Source: Physocladia obscura | Lineage: Eukaryota > Chytridiomycota > Chytridiomycetes > Chytridiales > Chytriomycetaceae | Assembly: GCA_027596945.1 (NCBI GenBank) | Contig: JADGJH010000477.1 | Coordinates: 1,474-18,063, forward strand | Reading direction: 5' to 3' | DNA length: 16,590 nt | Shown: positions 6,907 to 14,585 of the stretch, piece by piece | Layout of the letters: each line of letters begins with the position of its first letter | Position numbering within the stretch: the stretch's first letter is position 1 | Notes under the pieces: generated by a model | What the model was told of the DNA's origin: nothing | What the model saw: only the letters and a program-made list of their open reading frames with translations | Database searches by the model: none | Made by a program: the position numbers and the translations under genes

Positions 6907-9796
6907 TCAACCAGTGTGTCCACTTTTAGACAAATCCTGACGCCCTCTACTAATATCCACTTCATCTCCACTATCAAATGCGGCAGACAAGGTCGTCGCG
7001 TTCGCTCCAGTCCGCGGACGACGGCCGACACGTGTCGCTGAATTATCCCGGCCGGATCCTTTAGTGTTCGGACGACGACTGTTGCCACTTGCATTTCCAT
7101 CACTTCTTCCAAGTGGGCTATGATCCCGGCTACGACTTCCATGGTCGTCGCTTGTCCATGGTCGGCGAAAGTTTCCAGACATTTCATTACCGGTATCCGC
7201 TTCTCTCAAATGAGAGCGGCCAGCAATCACAGAATCTTCATCTTTATCTGTCCAGACGCGACTGCGTCTGTTTGAGCTCGACGTTTGATCAATTTCCCTC
7301 AAAACGGAACTATCAATATCTCTGATTTGACTGCGCCTATTGGTGCTGCGGCTATTACCACTCGCCGAAATACTATGATTGTCTCTTCCCGCGTGTATAC
7401 GGGAATTACCACTTGCTACAACTTCGGAAGGATCTCTCGAGTGACTGCGCGCGTTACCACTTCCAATACTTTCAGCAATAACATCTCTAGAGTAACGCCG
7501 CGAGTTACCACTGGAAAATCCTTCTACTGCCGCATCTCTCGAATGACGGCGATCTGTTGAATGAGCGCGACCATTCCCACTGGTCACAGCATAAGCAGCA
7601 ATCACATCAGCAGTATCTCTTGAATGGCTACGCAAACGGCTATTGTTCGAGTCACCGGCTTCACCAATATCCTTGCGTCCACTCCGTGAATCCGCAACAT
7701 CAATATCCTTCATGCGAACATTTCCACTGGTACTACCATCATTATTTCCAGCACGACTATGACTGTGTCCATAACTAATACCATCAGTCTTCTCCTCGTA
7801 CACAGACCGTCCATTGTGACTGCCACCGATATTTTCAGGTGTAGTTGTTCGACTACTTCCACTGCTAACAACAGCATGGCTGTCATTTCGACTGTGACTG
7901 CGTCCATTTCCAGTACTCAAATTTTCGTTACGGCTTTGACTGTGTCCACTACTACTGCTAGGATTTTCGTTACGGCTCTGACTGCGACCATCAACTATCT
8001 CATTTCTACTTTGACTGCGGCCATTGCCACTACCAACATGGTTTTCGTTCCTGCTTTGACTACGCCCAGTCCCACTGCCTTCACCAACGTGATTTTCATT
8101 TCTACTTTGACTAGGTTCGTTTCCATCATTGCCACGATTTGGATTATTTCCGTTTCTGCTTTGGCTGCGAGCATTCGCCGATGACTGACTACGCGCAAGT
8201 CCGCTTTTGACATTCAACACCGACAATGCTGGAATGTCAATTTTGGCGTCATTCTCGCTGGCACTACCGGCAATCCTGGTCGAAAATTCATCAACGGGTC
8301 TGACCGAAGCGGAAGCCAAGCCACTTTTACGGCGCATAACAAGGAAACCTCCTGCTACAACGAATGCGACAGCGGTACCAATTCCAGCATACATAGCCGT
8401 GTGGGATGTTGATGACGAGGTATTAGAGTTTGAGGTCGTAGCTGTGGTTGACGATGATGAATCAGAAGATCCACTTGAGCCAGTTAAAGATGAAGACGAG
8501 GTCCCATTGCTAGCAGAAACGGTCGAATTCGAGCTTGCAGTATCATCGCCTCCACTTGAGGTGCTGTTCGAATCCTGCGGCATGGAAACGATATTGGCCG
8601 GTGAGATATCGCTTCCATCGCCAGAGGACGAACTATTTGATGACGATGATGTGACAGTAGCAACATTCGAACCTGAACCAGACGAAGTAGCTTTTTTTTT
8701 TTCATTTGTTACTTTAAAATAAAAAAAGGGGAAAAACTTACTGGCACTAGCAGTAGCAATAAATTCACATTGTTGAATAGTGCAAGTTTTTCCATCGGAG
8801 CTCAAAGACATTCCTGTGCATACTTCAGTGCTCTGAAGACGTGAACTGGATGTGCAGAATCGCTGAGAAATGCTTGGTTCGGCAGCAACAACAGTAAGAG
8901 TAATATCAGTGAAGAAAACATTGCTTGTCACAACAGCCTGATAATACAGTTCCAAGACAATCTCTGCGCGAACTTGGCCTTGGCCTTTCATGTCAATCGA
9001 ATAAGTGACTTGGCATCCTGAAGATGTGCTGACTCCATTTCCCGCACCTTGAACAAAAATTTACGTCAGCGGGAGAAAACAAAGATCGCAAATAATAATA
9101 CGACGAATACGAACCAGAGCACGCTACACCTTGACGAGTGACAGTCTGCGTCCAAGTGGTTCCCGAAAGAGTCATACTCATGAGAAGACTATCCCCCGGA
9201 GTTACGTCCATCATATTGCCACCGAGACAGCCGCGATATCCAGCATAAGCAGTTGTTGCGAGGTTTACATATTCCCCTGCAATGGGGTGTTAATTCCTTT
9301 TTTAAATTTTTCGAATTATGACTCATTTATTTCTGAGTGCAAACCAGAGATGTGCCAGCCACGATATACAGAAGCCCCAGAAGGTTGACCCTCCACGCAC
9401 GAAGCGCCATATGTGAGAACAGGTTGTAGAACGCCGTAGCCAATTGGAAGATAGTCTGGTGCAGTGGTGGCAGTTTGCAGCCCAGGCCTGAAAACATACG
9501 AAGTCAGAACACGACAGTAATTAAAGCAATGAATGACATGCGGAAACGGATATACGCGAGACATTGAGTAATGCGCATGCAGATCTATACAGCATCGTAT
9601 CGGCCGCCCGCCTTGGCACTGATACAACATTCACTCACCAGTAGAAGTAAGTGGCCGAGCCAGACGTTGGCTGTGCCGGTACTGGTGGAACCGTCATTGT
9701 GGTTATGAAGGACGTGTAGTAGTTTCCTGAGCCGAGAAGCGTCCAGTCGAACGCCGCCGCTAGTTGCGTGACAACCAACAGCAAAAGTCTTTTCAT
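6907..9796 (-). CDS. Single-pass membrane protein with lectin-like ectodomain and SR-repeat tail (paralogue B), 850 aa
   Basis: Five exons: 9796-9639, 9487-9345, 9276-9115, 9047-8742 and 8690-6907 (851 codons with stop). A clear signal peptide MKRLLLLVVTQLAAA precedes FDWTLLGSGNYYTSF. The ectodomain (about 16-256) matches paralogue A closely, with the same eight cysteines. A Ser/Thr/Asn-rich stalk follows, then a membrane helix at about residues 355-376 (MYAGIGTAVAFVVAGGFLVM) and the stop-transfer RRK. The cytoplasmic tail of about 470 residues has no equivalent in paralogue A and is dominated by repeats: first GRSQSRNEN-type, then SGNxRxHSRD-type. The start at 9796 was chosen because it gives a good signal peptide; an in-frame Met at 9871 would add a charged N-terminus. 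The last acceptor is uncertain: AAAAAAAAAG before 8690, or TTTTAAAG about 18 bp earlier, which adds six residues in frame. Ligand and role unknown; surface adhesion or sensing is a guess. Confidence 0.85.
7311..7640. repeat. Coding repeat array 2: SGN-R-x-HSRD units
   Basis: Within the tail of paralogue B (residues about 607-716) five to six diverged copies of a roughly 20-25-residue unit occur on the minus strand. Readable cores are LRSHSRDTAD, RRHSRDAAVE, RRYSRDVIAE, ARSHSRDPSE and RRSQIRDIDS, most preceded by SGNSR or SGNAR. The DNA copies share a GAGATCC/TAGAGATG-like block, consistent with tandem duplication followed by divergence. Confidence 0.8.
7875..8195. repeat. Coding repeat array 1: GRSQSRNEN units
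   Basis: Within the same tail (residues about 422-528) seven copies of an S-Q/H-S-R-N core occur: RSQSRNGN, PSQSRNEN, RSQSRNEN, RSQSRNEI, RSQSRNEN, HSQSRNEN and RSHSRNDS. They are spaced by 5-13 residues rich in Gly, Ser and Asn. Plus-strand copies look like TTTCGTTACGGCTTTGACTG with variation. Irregular spacing and in-frame coding exclude a CRISPR array. Confidence 0.85.
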
Positions 9797-9959
9797 TGAA
9801 TTCCAATTTGGAGATTGAAAATTTTCGATTAACTTTTTTGTCCTCAAACTTGGCTTGAACAGAAGAAACATTCCCTATTGCAGTCACTGATGGCCGTGTT
9901 TCCATTAGGCACAGTGTCTGCCGATAAGATGGTTTTTTTTTTTGGTTTTTTTGTTAAAA
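9797..9959. promoter_or_regulatory. Shared divergent promoter region between paralogue B and SWEET gene 1
   Basis: 163 bp separate two divergent start codons. The stretch contains TCCAAATTG (minus strand, 9812-9804), 7 bp before the paralogue B start, and T-rich runs at about 9931-9953 just before the SWEET start. A TATA box is not obvious. Co-regulation of the two genes is possible but unproven. Confidence 0.4.
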
Positions 9960-10725
9960 ATGTCTGATAAGATCTGCGGCAGTTCAGGGGCATGTGATAT
10001 TCTCTTGGTATTTGCCGTGCCAGTTGTGTAAGGCAGCATTATTTATCGCAAAGAAACATAACCAAATATTCAGCGGAAGCATCACCTCCTGTCTGTTATC
10101 GCTCTCTCCATTCCAATCAGTCAGACAAGCCTTACGCGAAGAAAAACTGGGCAGCTTGAACACATTTCCGTTTGTTATGATGGTTTCTAACGCGTTTATC
10201 TGGATCCTTTATTCTTGGATTCTGCGTGACTATTTTGTTTTCATTCCAAACGTTGTAAATTATGTTCTCTCACTATGCTACCTACTCCTCCTGCTTCCGA
10301 TATCCGACAGAAAAGAACAAACACGGTCAACAATCATTTTTGTATCTCTCAAGGCTGCTATTTTGCTTTGCGTCGGTTTTGTTTTTGTAACACAAACAGA
10401 GCACGGGAAAACCATTCTAGGATTTGCGTGTAATATTGTCCTTATCGTTTTTTACGCCTCTCCACTATCATCTTGTGTGAAAGTCGTTAGAGAACGAGAT
10501 GCCTCCTCATTGAATTTTCTGTTGGTGATTGCCACAATCGTGAATGGCCTGTTGTGGACAGTTTATGGATTTGTCATGGCAAACGCATTCATTTTCATTC
10601 CAAATATTTTAGGCATTCTTTTTGCTGTTTTTCAATGGGTTTTGATCGCGACTTATCGCCAAAGCAGCAGCAGCCAGGGTGAGGAGGAGCAGGCAGTGTT
10701 GGGAGAAAATGGTGGAAACCAGTAA
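9960..10725 (+). CDS. SWEET (MtN3/saliva) sugar transporter 1, 239 aa
   Basis: Two exons: 9960-10027 and 10074-10725, 240 codons with stop. The start MSDKICGSSGACDILLVFAV was chosen because it matches the MSD... starts of the two neighbours and because the 46-bp intron (GTAAGG...TTCAG) falls at the same place and phase as theirs. SWEETs are facilitators with seven membrane helices built from two three-helix MtN3 repeats, moving sugars down a gradient. Repeat 1 has NTFPFVMMVSNAFIWILYSW and FVFIPNVVNYV; repeat 2 has CNIVLIVFYASPLSSCVKVV, RERDASSLNFLL, NGLLWTVYGF and IFIPNILGILFAVFQ. The tail is hydrophilic (SSSSQGEEEQ). It is the most diverged of the three: YG of repeat 1 is YS, and IGW after the first PN is VNY. 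Substrate and membrane cannot be told from sequence. Confidence 0.92.
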
Positions 10726-10741
10726 TAATTGAAAGAAAGAA

Positions 10742-10747
10742 AATAAA
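10742..10747 (+). terminator. Candidate poly(A) signal AATAAA of SWEET gene 1
   Basis: AATAAA lies 17 bp after the TAA stop of SWEET gene 1 and 14 bp before the end of the convergent SWEET gene 2 coding region. The real cleavage site would therefore lie inside, or very near, the coding part of the opposite gene, so the convergent transcripts probably overlap. Confidence 0.5.
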
Positions 10748-10760
10748 AAGTTTCAAAGTC

Positions 10761-11916
10761 TTAGTTGGTTTCCAGAAACCTTGTTGAACTATCTTGATCC
10801 CCAATATTATCAGGAACAGCCGTCACGACGGGAATTTTGAGTTTTCGCGGGTAAATTGCAATCAATATCATCTGGACAATTGCAAAAACAACACCAAGCA
10901 AGTTTGGAGTAGCGACATAATCTGAGCATACAGTAGAAAAGGCGATTCAGAAAAGAAAAAAAAAACACAAAAAATATATATATCACTCAACAGTCCTTCA
11001 TCGCAAATCCATACGCAGTCCACAATCCGCCATTCGTTGCCGATGCAATAGCAAGCATTAAAATCAATGATGAGCTGTCACGAGAACGCACAACTTGAAT
11101 GCATACGCTCAGTGGACTTGCGTAGAATATCACTAAGGCAATATTCGCGCATACTCCAAGAACTTGTGATCCCACATCTTGTACAATTGGACTAATGAAC
11201 ACAATTCCAGCAGCAAATTGAAGAAATGTTGAAAGTGCAATGAGCGATATGATTGAAGTAAAACGTATTTTAGGTGGCGACAGTGGAAGGAGACTGAGTG
11301 TATAGAAGCTTCCGAGAGACCAACCTATCGCGTTCGGAACGAAAATGAACCAGTTTTTATTATACCATCCTAGTGTTTGTGTTTGATTTATTTTTGAATA
11401 AATTTTTGTTTGATTGTTTTCAGTAAAAATTTAAGCTGTTTCAAAATGTTTCAAATTGGGTTCAAGCCCAACCAACGGGTTGGCAATGCTCCGAAGAAAG
11501 CAACAGTGAATGGGCATGGAATCATACCGTAAATTACCCAAGACTGAGGACCGAAACAAATAACAGAAAATACAACAAATTGAAGAAAATGATGAGGTTA
11601 TCCAAAAGATTACACACACAAACTACACGTACGAATCCATTTGCCGCCATCAGGGCGTACGGAAGAGCATTCAGATCCCCCAAAGCGCCAGTAGATACTG
11701 CTCGAGAGACTGCGGAAAACGGTGCAAGAAATAGAAAAAGAGCAGTCAAGCCGCCACTGTTGAATATTTGGAAACCGCTGTCAAACAAACGGCCTTCGAA
11801 CAAAGCGCAAGCCCAGCGAAATAAATGCAAACAAACCCGGTTGGAATGACATATTTAAGAAATGTGATACATCCATTAATATTGTTGCATGTAGAGCTAA
11901 TTTGGCCGTCCGACAT
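10761..11916 (-). CDS. SWEET (MtN3/saliva) sugar transporter 2, 252 aa
   Basis: Five exons: 11916-11837, 11756-11633, 11543-11528 (16 bp), 11369-10992 and 10921-10761, 253 codons with stop. It starts MSDGQISSTCNNINGCITFL. Helix 1 holds KYVIPTGG. Repeat 1 then has LGDLNALPYALMAANGF, the microexon-coded SWVIYG, WYNKNWFIFVPNAIGW and LLPLSPPK. Repeat 2 has VCANIALVIFYASPLSVCIQ, SRDSSSLILMLAIASATNGG, LWTAYGFAMKDYYVATPN and LLGVVFAIVQMILIAIYPRK. The paired helix-2 and helix-6 Asn positions (ANGF, TNGG) typical of the sugar site are present. The last intron (donor GTTGAG) splits the Tyr codon after MKD and is absent from SWEET gene 3. Two donors are non-consensus (GTTTGT, GTTGAG). It runs tail-to-tail with SWEET gene 1 and head-to-tail with SWEET gene 3. 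Confidence 0.92.
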
Positions 11917-12005
11917 TCTTGATTTCGGAATTTTTTTTTTCCGACACACATGCAATAATATAATATTCAAAAAATTAAAAATTAAAAAAAAAAAAAAGAA
12001 TGTTA

Positions 12006-13014
12006 TCACGCATTTTCCAGTAATTCTGCGCTATTTTTCACCATTGATCCTGAGCTGCCGTGACCAGAAATGTCCTTAGCGGTATTTCGTTTTCGCGGGT
12101 ATTTTGCCATTAGTCCAATCTGAACCAACGCAAACAAAATTCCAGGTAAATTCGGGACCCCAACGTAATAATCCTTCATTGCAAATCCGTAAATTGTCCA
12201 CAGCCCACCGTTTAATGCTGATGCAAGCGCAAGCGGCAGACTCAAAGACGAGCTGTCACGTTCACGGATAACTTTAACACATACACTCAACGGGCTGCCA
12301 TAGAAGAGGACAAGGACTATGTTTGCCAGAATACCAAGAATTTGCTTTCCAAAATCGTATTGCATCTGAGCAATAAAAACTACTCCGCCAGCAAATTGTA
12401 ATATCATTGAAAAACCAATTAGCAACGAAATAGTTGTGATTCGAGTTTTCGGTGGCGACAAAGGAAGAATACTGAGGGTGTAGTACATCCCAAAACCCCA
12501 ACCGATTGTGTTTGGAACGAAGACGAACCAATTTTTAATGTACCACCCTTCAGTGAAAATTTGAGGAAATTAAGTAAAGGTCAAAAAATATCTGAGAGTA
12601 ACTATGGTGTGAAAATGTACGCAGCATACCATATACAATCCATGACTGGAAGATCATGAGAATATTCCAACGATAAAGATACGGATAAGAACATGGAATA
12701 TCTGAAAATCGAGAAAAACACTCACAAATCCGTTGGCCGTCATGAGAGCGAAAGGTAAGACATTGAGGTCGCCCAAATAGCCCGACGATACAGCTCGAGA
12801 TACAGCAGAAAAAGAAGCGAAAGAAAGGAAAAAGGTAGTAGCTCCCCCTCTATATTATTTTTTTGTTTGTTTTTTGAACATATTATCACAAGATAGGGCA
12901 ATATGGATAAGGGTTTCAAATACTTTTAAAGACTTACGCTGAGGGTATGACATAATTAAGAAATGTTATGCATAGACTGGCATTGTTACACATTGTGCTG
13001 ATAGAATCGGACAT
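12006..13014 (-). CDS. SWEET (MtN3/saliva) sugar transporter 3, 252 aa
   Basis: Four exons: 13014-12938, 12849-12726, 12645-12630 (16 bp) and 12547-12006, 253 codons with stop. It starts MSDSISTMCNNASLCITFLN. Landmarks are NYVIPSAGG in helix 1, LGDLNVLPFALMTANGF, the microexon-coded SWIVYG, WYIKNWFVFVPNTIGW and ILPLSPPK. Repeat 2 has NIVLVLFYGSPLSVCVKVI, RERDSSSLSLPLALASALNG, LWTIYGFAMKDYYVGVPN and LPGILFALVQIGLMAKYPRK. The C-terminal tail is hydrophilic (TAKDISGHGSSGS). It is closest to SWEET gene 2: same length, same first three intron positions, same 124-bp second exon and 16-bp microexon. This supports a recent tandem duplication. A T/C-rich plus-strand tract at 13031-13056 lies just upstream, so its leader would be A/G-rich. 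Confidence 0.92.
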
Positions 13015-13420
13015 TTTGTGGTTTTGGTGATTTTTTTTTCTTTTCTTTTTTTTTTTGTTTTGGGTCAAATTCAAGTGTGTCGGAAAGCACGTGATTGACG
13101 ATAGCAGATTAGCGATAAAAGAAGAAAAAAGGGGTTACCGTCACGTTAAACCAATAAGTAAAAATTTCAACATAACTTGGAGAGATTGTTCAATTGAAAG
13201 GAAGTGTATCGTTTTTAAGACTTTCATTGAAGTATAACAAAGAAAGTGATCATCTGCTTGCCATTTCAAATTGGCAAAATTGTCACTCTAGTCAAGTCAA
13301 AAATTTAGCTTTCACCACCGAAGTTTGGAAAAAAGATGTTTGCCAGAAAAAGACAGAACTGTATCTCCTGATAATCTTCTTGATCACTTCATATCAGCTT
13401 TCTTTTCATTCTCTACAACC
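13015..13420. other. Non-coding stretch upstream of SWEET gene 3
   Basis: It begins with a pyrimidine run (13031-13056, plus strand) in the SWEET gene 3 promoter or leader. The rest is A/T-rich with frames broken by stops. A plus-strand open frame from 13194 to 13577 gives an irregular hydrophobic peptide with no recognisable domain and is not called a gene. Confidence 0.5.
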
Positions 13421-14053
13421 GCTGCCACCATCTAAAATCATTGTAGAGGGTCTGCAAATATTCGATTGTATAATCGTCATTCTAAATAAAACTGTCCCCA
13501 ACTGGATAAATAGTAGCATCAACATTTTCATCTTTGCGCAGAACGGCATGCTCATGAAATCGATAGGATGTTTCTGATTTCTTTTCATAGATTAAGAAAA
13601 TTAGCTTTGGCGGCGTCTTATATTTGGCATTGACTAATCTCTTCTTCGGAATCTGGAATGCGCTTGCAGACAATTTCATTGAGACTAAAGATAATCTTGC
13701 CATCGTTTTAATTGATTGCAGGGAGTGGTGCAATCCACTTTAAGAGACTGCTGACGATTTTTGAATGGCTGAGATGGTTTTGGGGGGCAATGCTTTCCAA
13801 TGAGCTACAATTAGTGCACTGAGATGCATTAAGCTGTCAGGCACTTGAACACTAACTTCAAGATCTGGGGATGGGCTTTAGTTAGAGAATTTACTTTCAA
13901 TAATGATAATAAAGTCCAAGCAGCAGCTCTAAGGGGAATACTCCCAAAAGGAAAAAAAAACAAGAATACCAGATTGTAGTCTGTCCATTCCAAGCTGTTT
14001 ATCTCACACATGAACCTCATAATATGTTGGTAACAAACCTCAACTGAATTCAC
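13421..14053 (-). pseudogene. Decayed coding remnant, unidentified
   Basis: Protein-like stretches follow one another on the minus strand but jump frames and cross stops. One runs from 13859 to about 13745 (EVSVQVPDSLMHLSALIVAH, then WKALPPKTISAIQ). A second, in another frame from about 13800 to 13621, gives SLLKWIAPLPAIN, a TAA, then IIFSLNEIVCKRIPDSEEE. A third, from about 13620, gives TSYRFHEHAVLRKDENVDAT, a TAG, then DDYTIEYLQTLYNDF. An upstream frame (14053-13829) gives INSLEWTDYN and LRAAAWTLLSLLKVNSLTK. Residue content looks coding rather than random, yet at least two frameshifts and three stops break it. No family is recognised; an old gene or mobile-element protein are both possible. 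Confidence 0.35.
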
Positions 14054-14272
14054 AGTAGTCTTGCTTTGTTGAAATCAGTAATCAAAAGTTTGTTACAAAA
14101 GGAGTAATAATGGTGTTTTAATTTCATCACAAGAAAAATTGATTTAAACAGAAAGTGACAAAGGATCTTCAAGTCATTAGAATAGACCACAAAAGAATTC
14201 TTGCAATTGCAAATTGAAATTGGACCATGCAATGTTTACCTTTGAGTTCCACTTCAATCTAGAAAATTTTAA

Positions 14273-14585
14273 CTGTCACATTTTTTAACATTTTTATTTG
14301 ATTATGAAGATTTGGTTTTGTTGGATGCTGTTGTGTCAAGAGCTGTTGATGACGTACAAGAACAAGATGGCAGAAGATATTTCGAAACATCTAAAAATGG
14401 AGAGTATGAAAAACTTGCTGCTTTGATTCCAACACGATTCAAAAGGTTTTAATTTTAATTTTAATTTTTTTGTCCTTTCTATTGCTGACGTAAAACCTGA
14501 TCGTGTTCCGGTTTTATTTTGTCCTGAACTTATTGGAGACTTTTGCAACTCTTTTACAGTAAACAACTCCCAATTTTGTTCTTAG
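14273..14585 (+). pseudogene. Short coding-like remnant, plus strand, one frameshift
   Basis: Frame 14273-14452 encodes a protein-like, acidic stretch including FDYEDLVLLDAVVSRAVDDV and YFETSKNGEYEKLAALIP, ending at TAA after an AATTTT repeat begins. The next frame continues to a TAG at 14583 with LSIADVKPDRVPVLFCPELI and GDFCNSF. The join falls in a TTTTAATTTTAATTTTAATT run, a likely slippage site; no AG acceptor is available to make it an intron. No family is recognised. Its short length means chance cannot be excluded. Confidence 0.3.

Noticed and set aside
7311..8195. CRISPR-like or other non-coding repeat array
   Set aside because: Repeats are in frame, diverged and irregularly spaced within one long open exon of a spliced eukaryotic gene.
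8207..8722. 171-residue acidic plus-strand open frame
   Set aside because: Mirror of the Ser-rich stalk and membrane segment of paralogue B; the acidic content comes from reading TCA/TCG-type Ser codons backwards.
9585..9905. Longer upstream frame as an alternative N-terminus of paralogue B
   Set aside because: It reads the exon in a different frame from the conserved FDWTLLGSGNYY block and gives no signal peptide.
13194..13577. 127-residue plus-strand frame as a gene
   Set aside because: No recognisable domain; overlaps the better coding-like minus-strand remnant; hydrophobic content is typical of A/T-rich random frames.
14050..14232. 60-residue minus-strand frame as a gene
   Set aside because: Short, A/T-driven composition, no domain and no splice partners that give a longer frame.
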